From Mauremys mutica (taxonomy: Eukaryota > Chordata > Testudines > Geoemydidae), in contig NC_059084.1 in assembly GCF_020497125.1 (NCBI RefSeq), positions 10,939,501 through 11,003,500 on the forward strand: DNA of 64,000 nt, read 5' to 3'. The position numbers were made by a program, and so were the translations under genes. Of the stretch, positions 1-13,200 are shown piece by piece. The notes beneath the pieces were generated by a model. That model searched no databases. It saw nothing but the letters and a program-made list of their open reading frames with translations, and had not been told where the DNA came from. Numbering within the stretch: the first letter of the stretch is position 1; each line of letters opens with the position of its first letter.

Positions 1-1449
1 ATGTTTCCTGTCCCTGAAATGCCATTAGGAACATCAAACACTTCTGTGTTTATTCAAGAAAATTTCCTACCCAGGTTGTGCATGCGAGGAGCGGGGGGAG
101 GATGGAGAAGGGAGCTGGGCCCAAATTATGCTGCTCTATCATGCAGTGTCTGAGTGAGAGCTGCAGAGTCAGGCTTTTTGCCTCATGTAAATCCATTGGT
201 GGTACCATGAGGTGCACCCAGGATAAATTACATTGTTGGGGGAAAGGGGGCGGGGGGCTGAAAGACCACATCAAAGCCTCATGCAGATCAAAGGTGAAAC
301 GACAAGCATCCCTTTGCCCCCGCCCCCAGGGTCATCTGTCAGACCTTCCCTTCCCTTTAGTTTCCACTTTGAATTTGATGCTGCAACCTGAACTCAGCCT
401 TTCATGCTGCTGCATTCCACAGGGTGCAGGTGGTGTGCAGCAAGTATCTCATCATCATGCCACATGGGGCATAGGGTTTCCCGAGCTTAGCTCTCAGGGT
501 CAGGAGCTATTGAAAAGATCTATAGTTCTGAATGAGCCAATGCAGGACTGATCGAGTCAATGCAAGGATGCAGCTGCCTCAGAACTGGGGTGCAGAAAGG
601 TGTCGAAAAGCCCCCAAGGATCCGGTCCATAGTGAATCGTGTATTACAGTAAAACTTAAGGGGCCAGTCAGGATCATGGCCCCATTTTGCTAGTCGTTGT
701 ACAAACAGTAGATTTTCTGGAGAGAATTCAGTGTGTGAAGGAATGGATTCCTGGAGGGATACAAGAGACATGACTGCAGTGAGGCTGGGCACGTAATCTC
801 GTGGAATGACTCCACAAAGAGTACAAATGCTGCCAGTGAGGGCCTGGCCCCCAAGAGACAACTTTTACATCAAGATGTGAACGTAAGTGGAAAAGGGAAA
901 CAGCAAACTCCAGCCTCTGGGTCCGCCCGGTGCCATGGGCCTGGATGTGGATCCCAAACCATTCTAAAGGAAATAGTCTCTCCCCTAGCTCATAAGCTGC
1001 TAGCTGAGCTCCTATGAGCACCTTTGGCTGGGACCTAGGCAATCTGTGCAGCTCCCTCCTAGGCATGCCAGTGGGTGAACAATTGCCCTTATTATCAAGG
1101 GGAGAAGAGAGCCTGTGATTGTTTCACGTGCAGTTCAGGAAGCTCAGCCTTACAATTTAAAAACACTTTTAAACAATCAAGGCCAATACATAAGCATTTG
1201 CAGGCAGTATAAACATTTTCATAGTTGCGATGTGACTGCCAGCGGTAAGCAGACCCATGTGTATGAAACTGCTTTTCACAGCTCCCTCTTCTCCTCATGA
1301 AATGAGAAGCACATGTAGTTTACTCTGTCTCTGAAACTCCAGCAGGATGGCCGTGCAGTCAGCATAAGCCTCATTTCTGTTCCTAACTGCAGCATGTTGT
1401 AAACTCGATTGATCTATCAATCTATGTACAGTTCTTATATGACTCCTGT
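1..1449. other. Unique non-coding sequence, no gene recognised
   Basis: I see no exon, RNA gene or repeat family here. The longest frame, about 157 codons on the plus strand from position 78, has no domain, signal peptide or membrane segment that I recognise. It crosses a G-rich run near 238-258 and overlaps frames on the other strand. A chance frame is the simplest reading. Confidence 0.5.
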
Positions 1450-1645
1450 TACCATAGTATTTAAGCACCTCACAATCATTAAAATATCTCTACAACACCC
1501 CTGGGAGGTAGGGGTGTTACTGAATTGTCCCCATTTTACAGATGGAGAACTGAGGCACAGAGAGATTCAGTGACACACAAGAAATCTGTGGCAGAACAAG
1601 GAATTGAATCCAGGTCTTGAGTTCATCTCCCTGGCTCAGCTCACA
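1450..1645 (-). repeat. MIR-like CORE-SINE fragment
   Basis: The plus strand reads as the reverse complement of a MIR/CORE-SINE. It has 'ccccattttacagatgga', then 'ctgaggcacagagagatt', then a degenerate 'gaattgaatccaggtctt'. These correspond to the conserved core and the start of the tRNA-derived head in reverse. The copy is old, with many substitutions and no target duplication that I could find. Confidence 0.75.
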
Positions 1646-1705
1646 AGTGAAAAAAGGTTTGTTGGTTTTGTTCTATTATGCTCAGGACTGGAATAACAGC
1701 GAGTG

Positions 1706-1838
1706 CTGCATTAGACTGCAAGCTCTTTGGGGCAGAAACTATTCTGTTTGTTCAGTGCCTAGCACAAGAGGGGCCCTGGTCCATGACTGGGACTCCTAGG
1801 TATTACCACATGACAATTAATACATAATAATAATAATA
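1706..1838 (+). repeat. L2-like SINE tail with short ATA run
   Basis: The segment 'ctgcaagctctttggggcag' followed by 'gtgcctagcacaag' and 'actgggactcctagg' is the L2-derived 3' tail of reptilian MIR-type SINEs. It ends in an imperfect (ATA)n run at about 1823-1838. It lies in the opposite orientation to the MIR fragment just upstream, so the two are separate insertions. Confidence 0.7.
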
Positions 1839-2329
1839 AGACCAGAATTCATAGTGCTTTGGCAGAGTGGAGTGTGGGGGCTCACACAGTGACTTCCTGT
1901 ACTAGGCCCCAGTTTAAATCAGTGCAATTAGCTCCTAATTTAATGAGCGGAGAATTAACTCACACATCAGGAAGGAAGGAGGGAAGTGTATAGTAAGTGT
2001 TTAGCAAAGAAGTTTCACAGGAATGCCTTTTTCCTTTGCAGAGTTCTTGGAATCCAAATGATGGCAGCTGGGATACCCCATGAGGCATGATTCACTGCAG
2101 GACCTGTACAGGCAACAGCTAGTGCAGGTTCCCTGGTTAGAAAGTCTGCCCTGAGGCAGTTGCTTCAGCACAGGAAATCTGCAACTTTCTCTTCACCAGG
2201 GATCCTGCACGTGGCTTACACATCTCCAAAGGTGAGGGGGAATGTGGTCAGGATGCCCTGATTCAGCCCTCTCTTAGCTGACCGGCATGTGATGGACATT
2301 AAAACTGCCATCCCCCATTGACAGCCCAG

Positions 2330-2510
2330 AGGAGAGCTGCAGTGGCGAAGCGAGCTGTTGTGCTCAGGATGTCTAAAAACCAGGCTATTTGCCTCACTGC
2401 ACCTCAACTTCTCCCTTTGCAAAGTGGGGTTAATCACTGTTACCTGCCTAACAAGGGTGCTGTGCTGGTAATGGTGGCAAAGCACTTTGATATGGAAGGT
2501 ACTGTAGGTG
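2330..2510 (+). repeat. MIR-like CORE-SINE, degraded 3' half
   Basis: The order 'ctcaacttctccctttgcaa', 'gtggggttaatcactgttac' and 'ggcaaagcactttgatatgg' matches the second half of a MIR copy in the plus orientation. The head is too decayed to place. Confidence is moderate because no end is sharp. Confidence 0.5.
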
Positions 2511-2519
2511 TGTGGTTAC

Positions 2520-3390
2520 TCCATGAAACAAACCTCTGCTGACCTAGGTATAAACACTGCAGTTGTTTAGCTCCACAAAGAGCATTTGAGATCTACCTGA
2601 ACCTGGTGTAGCTACAACAGTGCAAATGGTTCAGTAGTGCCAGGGACCACAAGGTTATGGGGGCCCAGCCAGCAGATGCTGATCTACCTTAGGCACCACT
2701 GTAGTTTTGCCACAGTCTACTTTGCCAGCCAGGACTCCAAGGAGCAGGAAGTGGCCCTGGGTCAGACTTCCCGGGAAGCGCTCCTGCCCCCTGCTCAGCT
2801 GTTCTGAGCTAGAAAGTGTTTCTCCCAACTAGGCTAGATTCACCGGTGCACTCTAGCTCCCAAGTAACAGTTTGACAATGGAAAAGTTTGATCAGCCAGT
2901 TAAATTGAGTGTTTGGGGTGGCCCCAAAGAAGCTGGAGCATACCAGTGAATCTTGCCCTATATGGAGTAGGATCAAACCCTATCCGAATAGTGTGTGTGA
3001 ACCTTAGAGGTACTGAGAAGATATTACAGATTTGGGGAGAGCTGTCTTTTTATCTAGGTCAGATAACGTTTCTATGATATGAAAGCAGACATACCGTAAG
3101 TGCCTGACTTACATAGTAATATAAAATGGACTAGGTGTGATTTTGAGAAGTGCTGAGGATGTAGATTTTTAATAGTGGATTTTGTAAAAAAATGTCATGG
3201 CAGAATGGCTCCTTCTGTTTGGTTTCTCTGACAAAGAGACCGCATTTTCGAGAGTGGTCTGTGTATCTGTGACAACACTTATTTGCATTTTGTGCTCAGT
3301 CACATGACTCTGCTCAAATTGCAAGTTTTTCCATTGGCAAAACTGGGGGTTCAGGTATTGGCTTGATTCCCCATTGCATTATTCCTCTTT
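2520..3390. other. Unique non-coding sequence
   Basis: No gene or clear repeat is visible. Stop codons are frequent in all frames. The right-hand end runs into a hairpin-type repeat that hosts the foldback element at 3463-3717. Confidence 0.4.
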
Positions 3391-3394
3391 TACA

Positions 3395-3462
3395 GTGGTG
3401 TAACTCTATTAAGGTAGTTCCAATAGAGTTGCCCCAGTTTGAAACTGGGGTAACACAATGAT
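3395..3462. repeat. Inverted-repeat element of the 'gtaactc' type
   Basis: 'gtggtgtaactctattaagg' and the downstream 'ccaatagagttgcccc' form a degenerate palindrome like the other GTAACTCCATTGA-type hairpin repeats in this window. The foldback element inserted at its right end. Confidence 0.4.
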
Positions 3463-3717
3463 GACTCAAGCCAGTGCTTCTATATCGTGATGCCAACTTT
3501 TCCCAACCTAGTGTGAAAAATTTCCCAAATCTGGTGAAAAATTCCCAGATAAAGTTTTTTACAGTGCTTCTATATCCTGGGAAATTTCCCAAAACCTGGG
3601 AATTTGTGAGTAAAATGTTTCAACTTGGGAAACTGGCAATTTTCAATCAAAACTTTTTACTCACAAATTCCCAGATTTTGGGAAATTTCCCAGGATATAG
3701 AAGCACTGACTCAAGCC
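3463..3717. mobile_element. Foldback MITE with 10-bp target duplication
   Basis: The element occupies 3473-3707. Its termini are inverted copies of AGTGCTTCTATATC (left, 3473-3486; right, ending 3707). It is flanked by the exact direct repeat GACTCAAGCC at 3463-3472 and 3708-3717. Inside, 3562-3616 is the inverted complement of 3654-3708 at about 53 of 55 positions, with a 37-bp loop. A third, degraded half-copy lies at 3473-3561. There is no coding capacity. A 10-bp duplication with long inverted termini suggests Mutator-like or foldback transposition (inference); transposases that make 8-bp or shorter duplications fit less well. Confidence 0.7.
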
Positions 3718-6194
3718 CTTGGGACTTTGATTAACTACTTGTGTGCTGTGGATGTGCCTTGCCACATGGTTTTAAGTATGGCATGTAAAAGGTGAGTCAC
3801 GTGTGTTTTATGTTGATATGATACGTGTATTTAATATGAATATGTAGAAATCTCATAATTGCTGTTGCACAGACTTTTAATGAGAAAAAAATAATGGATA
3901 AAATGTTAGTTAGGTTTGGAATCTGGGTGCTTTACCTTATGATGGTGTCACACACAAGATAGATTTTGGAGACTCTCTCATATGTGACAGAATAATTGAG
4001 ATAATTTCCATAGGGCTCCTGCACTAAAGAATGCAGTACTACATCACGGCCAGTGAGCGATTTCTATCAATGTGTAAAAAGCCTGCAAAAATATATAGGC
4101 ATAACCTGCATAGCATATTTGTGTACTTGTGGGTAAGATGGCTATGTTCTGATTTTCCAAGAGGGTAAAGGTAAGTAACGTTTTAGATTTCAGAATCGGG
4201 AAGGGGGCCTTTAACCTATTTCTGCACCTGGGCCTCTAGGACCTTGCTATGCCCCATCTTTCCCCATGTGATGTTGCCATGGAGTGCTCAGACTAGCAGG
4301 ACCATGGTTTAATAGTGAGAGGGCTGGGAGCAGATTGTTTCCATCAAGGATCCTTGACTCTGGAGTTCATTTGCCACTTCTGGATCCAACAGAGTCTGGG
4401 TTTATTGGCTTTCAGGCCAGGCATAAAGCTCATATATTTCCAGGGGGCTGTGGGGTACGGGATGGTATGATAGGGGAAGCTACCATTTATACTAGATTAC
4501 TCAAATGGGTGATTTATATTTGGTGGGGGGGGGAGGTTGGCTTTGAGGAGAGCAGGCAGGTCTTGTATTGTGGATATTTCTTTGTTTGTTTTGCATATGC
4601 AAATATCTGTAAGAATCCAGGGTCTTGGTCAGGGTCAAATCTAATTAGCTCCATTAACACATTTAATGCAAAGTCATGCTTGCTCTCATAGCTGATCTGG
4701 GTTCTCTCATCTCAGGTTTGATTTCAAAGGGTTACCAAGCTACCCTGGCGGTAAGAGGGACAAGATAAGGCAGTGGGTCTTCCCCATCTCTAATTCCTGA
4801 GTGAATCTGAAAAGAAAAACACTATGCCTCTCACCCAAAGAAGTTTTGTTTTCTCCAGCAGAAAGCTTTGCAAACCATCTGCTCCCAGTTCTCTTGGTCT
4901 CCCCAACCACTATAGCATTCTGTAACAGCCCCCCACAGAAAGACGGTGGAATGTTTCAAGCTAGAAATGGTCCTTATTTCCATTAGCAACAGCTGCTTTC
5001 TTTTTAATTTAATTCTACATTCTGGAGTCTGTTTATGAAAGCTGCCATTAATTATGTTTTTCATCAGTCAATGTTCAGAGATGGCTAATGGCCCAGCACA
5101 CCTAATTAGTCCTTCATGTATGATAAAGTTTCAGCAAATCTATAGTTAGCCATGCGGGGCTGATATCTCCTGCGTGGTGGAGTTGTGACTGGGGCTGTAC
5201 AAACTCTCCTGGTGTGTGTCAGAGAGTGTTACAGATCTGTTTCACTGCTGTTTCCAACATCTGGGCAGCTGTGGGCTGCAATTACTGGGATGTGATGATA
5301 ATAGCGAGTGCCAAAAACGGCTTCTAATGTCACTCATAACATGCTAATGAAAGGGTGAAACATTCAAGATGCCTTTTGAAATCTCTTTGAAGACCATTAG
5401 TGTATAGACTAGACTTAGAGCTACTTTTTTTTTTTAAGTGATGCACTTGGGATATATAGTAAAGCCCTAACTGTGGCTTCCAGCTCTACACAATTGTAGA
5501 AGCATTAACATATGTTTTAAAGGATTTATCTGGATCCAGACAGCAGCTCTGGAGTAACAAGTAGTCTCCTCTTTGTTCAAACGTATTTAAAACTATACTG
5601 ACTGAAATACTAGCCAATACTAGAGATGGGCATAAGCTATCGAGTTTGAATGTCAGTCAGAATCCGAAGGTATCTGCGTCTGGGGATTTGGTTTGGTGGC
5701 CCTTGTCTTGAAAATGTACCATAGAGAACGCTCTTGCATTGGGTATGTAATGGAGCTTATGGGCTGAATGACCAAATGCAAGTGATTTTTAAAATGGTTG
5801 AGTGCACAGGGAAGAAAAAAATGTTCATATTTACCATAATTGATAATTGCACATGAAAATCCAGTAAGTGTGCATGCATGTAGTTGGCTCTGGTCATTTG
5901 CCCATGCTGTTATCTGATCTGCTCATGCCACCACAGTAATTGCATGCAAAAATTAGGAGCATGTGTTGCTCACCGTTGTTGAAAACTGACAGAAGCCCCA
6001 ATCACGAGTTGCAGTGCATTGTATAAGGCATGTTCAGACATTCCTGATTTAGGAAAGAGGCCAAGACTTGCACAGGCTACACATATGATATGCGTGGACA
6101 GTAGGATCTACTGTGATTATTGCAGAGCAGGACTCACTGAGCTCTGATCCCTCTCCCTTCCCCAAAAGACCCCACAACGTCACAATCCTGATCC
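3718..6194. other. Unique non-coding sequence
   Basis: No gene is recognised. A G run lies near 4522-4531 and a T run near 5426-5436. The 135-codon plus-strand frame from 4284 crosses the G run and has no recognisable domain. The right end is the target site of the hAT element at 6195. Confidence 0.4.
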
Positions 6195-6508
6195 CTCTAG
6201 AGCAGTGGTTCCCAAACTTGTTCCACCGCTTGTGCAGGGAAAGCCCCTGGCGAGCCAGGCCGGTTTGTTTACCTGCCACGTCCGCAGGTTCGGCTGATTG
6301 CGGCTCCCACTGGCCACGGTTCACTGGCCGAGGGACGTACTGGCCACTGCATCCAGCAGCTCCCATTGGCCAGGAGCAGCAAACCGCGGCCAGTGGGAGC
6401 CGCGATTGGCCGAACCTGTGGATGCGGCAGGTGAACAAACCGGCTCGGCCCACCAGGGGCTTTCCCTGAACAAGCGGCGGAACAAGTTTGGGAACCACTG
6501 CTCTAGAG
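6195..6508. mobile_element. Palindromic hAT MITE (298 bp)
   Basis: The element is 6203-6500 and is flanked by the exact 8-bp duplication CTCTAGAG (6195-6202 and 6501-6508). The terminal inverted repeats start CAGTGGTTCCCAAACTTGTT. The arms continue inward through 'ggccggtttgtttacctgcc' and its complement, so most of the element folds back on itself. An 8-bp duplication with the central TA typical of hAT targets, CA/TG ends and no transposase support a non-autonomous hAT. The reading frames across it are by-products of its GC-rich arms. Confidence 0.9.
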
Positions 6509-7361
6509 CAGAATCACTGCCTTGTGCTTTATTCACATGACCTTTGTTTGCCGTAGGTCGTGCTTGGAAAGGGAAACAGGTGAAATAAAACTAACCATAT
6601 TTGCTTATAATAAGAAAAAAAATCCTCTATTGACTATTTCAGCATGTTTGGGTTTGAATAATGTTAGAAAGCTCTGGTACGTTCTTTAATGTTGGAAATA
6701 ATTTTATTTTCTTTAGGCATTGGAAGTAGATCAGCACAGGGAGGTGTCCTTATGTCATTATCTCAATGGGCCAAATTCTACCTATGCTTCCTCAGTGAAG
6801 TCAAAACCAGTTGACTTCTGCTGAACTTCCCAATTACCTCCAGGTAGAATGAACCTGCCATGTTGCTAAATGGATCAGGCACTGTCCAGAACACATCTGT
6901 ACTGCAGAATGTATCAGATACACCCTAACATTGCTTTGATTTCATTGGTCTTATTGGATGAGAGCAGCACAGCAGGTGCAGTGCAGGACTGGTACTGAAA
7001 GATTTAAATAGGAACAGAAGTAAGAGCATCCCAGGGTTGTTTTTAAAGAAGACCAGAAAATAAAAGTGACCCATCCAGGCACATATGTACTAACTGAAGC
7101 CTCACATCTCATACCGCAGTGAACTTCTAGTGAACTGTATTGTTATTTTAGCATAACACAGTTCTAAGTGGCTAGCAGGACAAGTGTCACATTATTACTG
7201 TTATCCCGAGCTTGGTTCCTTTCCTTGTCAGTTCTTTAATTACCTTAGCTATGAGTCGCTCATCGGAAATTTCTCACTTGGAAAATACCAGATTCATAGC
7301 ACCTTAGGAATGATAGTATAAAAATAATGCATTAGCAGTATCAAGATCTGGCTGTTTGCTA

Positions 7362-7431
7362 TATCAGTGTAAATCCAGAGTAGCTCCAGCGGAGTTGATG
7401 GAGTTACTCTGATGTAACTGAGGGCGGAATT
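7362..7431. repeat. Hairpin repeat, 'gtaaatccagagtagctcc' type
   Basis: 'tcagtgtaaatccagagtag' faces 'gagttactctgatgtaactg' across a short spacer. This is the same palindromic family as at 23655, 29545 and 30022. The origin of the family is not clear to me. Confidence 0.45.
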
Positions 7432-9618
7432 CATTTTTCTGTGCTTACATTTTGGGCTCTTCTTTTGGCATATGAACCTGATGTAATATTGCAAAAACAC
7501 ATCATTTGAGTGAAAGTGATAAGAAAGACAAATGTTTGGCTTTTGCCAGAGAATTTAAAGAGGCTACAAACTTAGTGTCCTTTGAAGACTGTCGAGTTCT
7601 GCGCTGTGTTAGTTGTACATGTCTATCTTAAGAAAACACTCATTTCATCACAGCCAATACCATAAATTCAGACTTGCAAGCAAATGGCTAGATTGAGTTA
7701 AATCACCTTTCTATCTGCTAATGGCATTTATGCCTTTACTTGATGATGAAGGTTATCTTGCTATTTGGAAGTTATAACCTACAACTGTTAGACGACATTA
7801 TCTTCAGACTTGGGCGAGATAAGTCTTATGAAAAATTCAAGCAATCTGAAACATACTGGCTTCCATTCAAATGGGGCTGAAATGATTCAAGATTCCAGCT
7901 GCCTTCACATACTGCTTTACCAAAGTGCCTCCTGTTATACGTAGAGAAAAAATTGCAGATGGCAGATGATTGATAACAATGCTGCAGTCCAGTAAAGAGT
8001 TTCTGTTGACATCACAAACAGGAATGGGAGCAGCTTGTGCTGTTTTAAAAAACTCAAGGGGGGACTTATGCCTCCAAATGAATTAACTTTCCTCCTTCAC
8101 CCCCACTCAAATTCCAAACTCCTTCAAGAGAAACAAACATCTGTAAAGACACAATGTTAATTGTTGTACTTAGCACTGTTGTTTACATTTTTGATGCAGC
8201 CGAGTCAAAGCATGTCAAGGGTATCTCCGAACGGTCAAAACAAGCCAGCAATCATGTTCCAACCGAAATAAAACAGGGTTGGGTTCAGATCTATTAGGCA
8301 AAGTTGCTCTGGACTGATGCTGGCATAAATGAGATCTGAATGTGGACCCCTCAAATGAGCAAAAAGCAGCAGAAGGGATCATCAGAGAGTAAACATGGCT
8401 GAGTCACTGGGGAATCCTTACAAGGATATTCCAGTTTTCTATTATCTTAAATATAGTTGAGGATTTCACTGCATTTATAAGGTTGGTAGGATGGGTTTCC
8501 CTAAGCTCCGCTCCCATCAAAATCTAATGTCATTGTTCTCTATCAGAAATGACGGATCACTGCCATGCCCACACTCTGCTGCATGATTTCCACTACACTT
8601 GTGTCCACTTAGAGATCATTTTAATTTTAACACTTACAATGACCTATGAGCCAACTGTGACCAGGGGGTTCACAATCATTTGGTAATTAGTGTATTAAGC
8701 AGGTCTCTTTAGGATGCCATTTCAATGGGCTGTGACTCACACAATATTTTTTCTTGTTGTTGCCTGAGCCACTCCAGGCAGGATATATTATACATGAGTC
8801 TCCCAGGATCCATCACAACTGAGGATGGAACGGAATGTAGTGTAATGAAAGAGGGTGGATATGTGTCTAGCTGAGCAGGCTATGAGGTTGTCTTAGTTAT
8901 ATGGCTGACAAAATTTTGGCTGTGATTCAAAAGGGTGCTTGGCTTTCATCTCTATGTCTTCCTTCCTCCACCCCTCTAAATATTAATGGCTGGGCTCGTA
9001 CCTCCCATACCCCTGACCTATTATAATTGTTCACAGATTGTTGTGAGTAATGGGATTGACCTTTTGTCCTTACAGATGTAGAACTCTACCTGGGCCTGTG
9101 ATGAGTGGCCCCTTCCACCCAGACTGCCAGGCCCAACTCTGCCTTGTTACTTGTTACATTCCCAGGCAGCAGGAGCAGACTAGGCCATGTGTGCCAAACT
9201 GGTATATTAGGGGAATTGGGATGGAGCTTTCCTGGTAAAGAAGAGGAAAGGAGGGACCTGCAGGGCGGTGAGCCTGACTCTATGGAGACATCCTGGGGAC
9301 ATGATCTGTGGGTGTTGCTGGCATTTCTCACCCATAGGAGCCCAGGGCAGCCTGGTTGTTGTAATGGATATTTTGACTGTGGGTGTTTTTAGTGCTCAGA
9401 CTTGCTGTTCGGTTTTGTACTTGCTCTGTGATTCCCCTTTATGGGCTCAGACAAACGTTAAAAGCTGGTGAGGGATGTGAGTGGGCCCTAAGCGCTGAGG
9501 CCTGCATCCCCAGGCAGGTTAGGCCTGGGGTGACTTTAAAAACTGAAATGGAGAAAACTTAAAGTGTAAAAAAGCTGCAGGCTCCAAATGGAGTGTGTAG
9601 GCAAGGAGCTAAACACTG

Positions 9619-9684
9619 AGGGTCAAATCCTGGCTTCACTGAAGTCAATAGCAAAACTCAATAGAGCCAAGATTTAACCCTGAG
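9619..9684. repeat. Hairpin repeat, GGTCAAAT...CACTGAAGTCAATAG type
   Basis: The segment runs 'ggtcaaatcctggcttcact' to 'aagatttaaccctgag', with the 'actgaagtcaatag' centre shared by many inverted repeats in this window. Confidence 0.45.
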
Positions 9685-10019
9685 AAACTTGGAGGTCTGG
9701 GGGTCCAGGGACAGAGTAAGAGCCTTGGCTTTCAGGATCACAGTCAGAGGCTCCTGGGTTCAGGGCAGCAGGTGGTAATACAACACACAGCTGCCTGCAG
9801 CCAGTGTCCTGCTCACTGGAGCTTGCCCTGTCTGGGTTGCCTCACTTGTGGGCAAAATCAAGGATTCAGAGGTGAGTGGATGAAGTCAGTTCATCCAGTG
9901 GGATTGGGCCAGGAAGAATTGTTTGTCTGGAGGTCCCAAAGTTTTGATGTATTTAGACTCCATTAAAAGCCAGGCTATAGCTTTAAACCACTGGCCACTT
10001 TGGCGGGACTGATGGAGGG

Positions 10020-10290
10020 TTGGCTGAGATCAGTGTCCTGTTGTGCTAGGCACTGTCCCAATATAATCCCTGCCCCAAAGACCTTACAACCTAAAGGAAC
10101 AAGCCAGAGACCAGAAACATTATTATCTCCCTTTTACAGACAGGCAACCATGGTGCAGAGACATGACATGATTTCCCCAAGGTCACACAAGAAGCCAATG
10201 GCGAATCTGTGACTTGAATCCAATTCAGATCTCCTGAGTCCCTGTCTGATGCATTAAATGCAAGACCATCCTTCCTCTCTAATGGAGTAC
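10020..10290 (-). repeat. Nearly full MIR-like CORE-SINE
   Basis: In reverse orientation the order is L2-like tail ('ttgtgctaggcactgtccca', 'aagaccttacaacc'), core ('cttttacagacaggcaacca', 'ccccaaggtcacac') and the tRNA-derived head near 10215-10280. This is one of the most complete MIR-like copies in the window. Confidence 0.75.
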
Positions 10291-10299
10291 AAAGCGAAC

Positions 10300-13200
10300 A
10301 GCCTCTCTCATGCTTCTTCAGTTTTGGACAAGCAGTGGCGGCTGTGAAAAAGAACATACTGAAGAAAAGTTAACAGACTTTTTTCAAAGTCTAAGGAGTT
10401 TCAGGTTGAGTTTGAATCAGGATGAAGATCTGGGGGAAAGGGTGCTCTGATTTTACCCAAATCATCTCTGATTGTAACTCAGTAACTGAGCAATTGCCAT
10501 ATATCCCATCCTTTGTACCATAAGCAAAGAGCATACCATCTCGGGACGGAGTATAACTGTATATCCTATAATGCCGTAAGCATGTCACACAACCAGGAAG
10601 TACTATTTAGAGAGAATGAATATACTATACCACTCCCCTTTCATGATGGATTCTTCTCACTAGCACCACAAACAGTTCTGCTGTATTAGCACTTTTGTTA
10701 GATGGCCTCTGCCTGATTCACAGTGGGGAGAACGGGAGAGAAAATTGCATTCTTTTCCTTTAGAAAAATTGTGAGGTAATATAGCTATGTTGGCCAAATT
10801 CTGATCCTTATTAGCAATATTTGGCTAGGTTTGTAGTGAGAATCTCTAGTACTTTCTAGTGCAAATAGCTCAAAAGATTATGCTCTTTCAAACTTTGTAG
10901 TAGAAAGAAAGATGGATTTTTCCCCCTTTCAGATGTTAACATTAATTAAATCAATATTTTTAATACTGTGGTAATTAGTCAAAACAGATGTGATGGTAAA
11001 TAAGACCATAGGCAAATGGATGCACAATTAAGATCTGCTCCAAAGGCCACTGAAGGACATGAAAGACTCCCATTGATTTCAATGGGGTTTGGATCAGGTC
11101 CTTAAAAACAACATTGTTTCTGTTCCATATAGATATTAAATAGATTTTTTTTTTCATTAAAGTGGGAATTTGGCCCAGTGTCCTTGGCCAGCATGTTCTC
11201 TCTCTGTGATGGGAGTTTGGTTCTTCTCTGTCAAGAGATGACTGCATGCCAATGGTGAGTGCGTGTGTATATACTATAGTTTTGAAATGCTTTGTGTGGA
11301 AAGATGTTATGTAAATGTAACTTATTATTAGTGGTTACTGCAGAGGACTGGGAGCTATTAGGGATATGTTTTAATAATTTTTCCTTTAATTTAACGTGTT
11401 TATGGGCAATCTGTAAGGGGATGGACTGGATGATCTAATCAGTCTTTTCCATCGCTAACCTCTGCGATTCTGCAAGAGGCTAGGGGGAAATGTCTATTAA
11501 TACATAAGCAACCTTCAGATCTATGTTCAAATCTTGCTTCGTTCAGAAGTGAAAGGAGTTTGATGGCGTCATCCTAGCCCTTCGTGGAAATTTGTCCCTC
11601 TGGCAAAAGCACCACACAAGTCAGAACAGTGTGCAGAGTTGGCGAAAGAGAGTTCTAAGTGTAGGCTAGCAGGGGTGCTACGAATTAGCATGGAAGTGCA
11701 GTGACATAGTTGAGTGGGAAGGAGTCCTGGACAAGTAGGTGTGGCAGCTCCCAGCTGAAGCACATTGGCAAGCACTGTGTGGGGGGGGACCCCGGAATGG
11801 AACGGCAGTGGGTGTTGCAGCTCAAGACTGAGGTGCATTGGTAGAGCTGTGGGTGTGCAGGCAGGCTCAGCGCCTGGCAGCGCTGTAGCTGGCTCTATTC
11901 AGAGTATTAGTTCTTGAACACTAGCACTACCCACAGAATGTTTAGAAAAACAGAAGGAAACCATGCCTACATGTGGGTTATAACAGCCAGCTTTTAGCAT
12001 CATACCCTTCTTTTTCTTGGTCTTGAATCCTGTCAGCCTGTTTGCAGTCCAGCTCTGACTTCTTAAACCTGGAAGGCATTTTGCATAGCACTCCGCCTCT
12101 AAATCTTATAAGAAGTCAAGTGTCAATGCATCAATGAAGCTCATTTTCCAGGCCAGTAACTCTGGTCTACCAGTTAATGAAAGGTATAGCATGAAGAACA
12201 GGGGCAGCGGGTGAGAGAAGGGACTAGGAAAGAAAAACGAAGGGAGTGGACAGACTGGTAGAAACATCCTGTTTCTTGAAAAGCTGATTTTGAGGTGTCT
12301 TGTCAAAGCAAACCCAGTGTTTATTATGATTATTATATCACATGGCCTTGGAGTGGTTTGCTGGTATTCTGCAAGGACCACCCAGAAGTGGGGCAGGTTT
12401 GGTTATTGGATTTACAAAACAGAACAAGAAACACGTAGCTCCTGCATGCTATTCAGAAATAATATTGCCAGGCAAGCAAACCACAGCGAGACCGCAGGGA
12501 GTTGAAGCCCATTTTCCACTTGCTTTGGGAACTGCCCTAGTTTGCCGCAGAACGAAGCCTCCATATGCTGGGAATGGTTCCCAAATGTGCTCCATCCTGG
12601 CCGACTCACTCGCCGCTCAGCTTCCTTTCAGAAGCTACATCCAGTAGCGACCCAGGGTAAGGAAGTGGCCCTGCACAGGATACTCCTGGGTGTTGTCTGT
12701 GTGCAGCAAGGTGGAGAGAACAGTCTGTAATTGAAAACACAAAAAATGGTGTGGGACTAGAACAGAGAGAGAGAGTCTGTTTTTTCCTTGCAGGGCTTCC
12801 AGAATTATGGCCCTTGGACCACCAGTTCTTCAGAGGGCTTGTTGGTGCTCTGCCGCTTAGCCTGTGAGAGAGAGATCATTGCTCCCATATGATCAAGTCA
12901 AGCCCCTCTGATAAACTGTTCACTCTGCCACCAGGGACTTTGTGGGAGGGAGTACAGCTCTGCTCCAGGCCTCTGGGCATGAGAATGAGAGAGAGCATAC
13001 TTTGGTGCAAAGAGAGAAAAAGAACAGGTCTCTCTCCATCACTGGGGTGTGTGGAGGTTTTAGGAGGGCAGGTGGGAGCCTCACAAAGTGGTTTGCAGAA
13101 AGAAATACTCAGAGCCACATGCAGCTGTGGGAGTGAATATAACAAAATAAAGATGAGCTTACTCATAACAATCGTCTGAAAACCAAGAGCCTAATTCTGC

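Larger units (their letters stand above)
6870..10015. other. Mostly unique non-coding sequence
   Basis: Apart from the two hairpin repeats at 7362 and 9619, nothing in this stretch is recognisable. Frames between 9050 and 9470 are short, overlap on both strands and match no domain I know. Confidence 0.4.

Noticed and set aside
78..551. 157-codon plus-strand frame
   Set aside because: No recognisable domain, it overlaps opposite-strand frames, passes through low-complexity G-rich sequence, and has no visible splice-site or codon-bias support.
3463..3717. Foldback as a microRNA precursor
   Set aside because: The exact target duplication and terminal repeats explain the hairpin as a mobile element; no independent sign of processing is visible.
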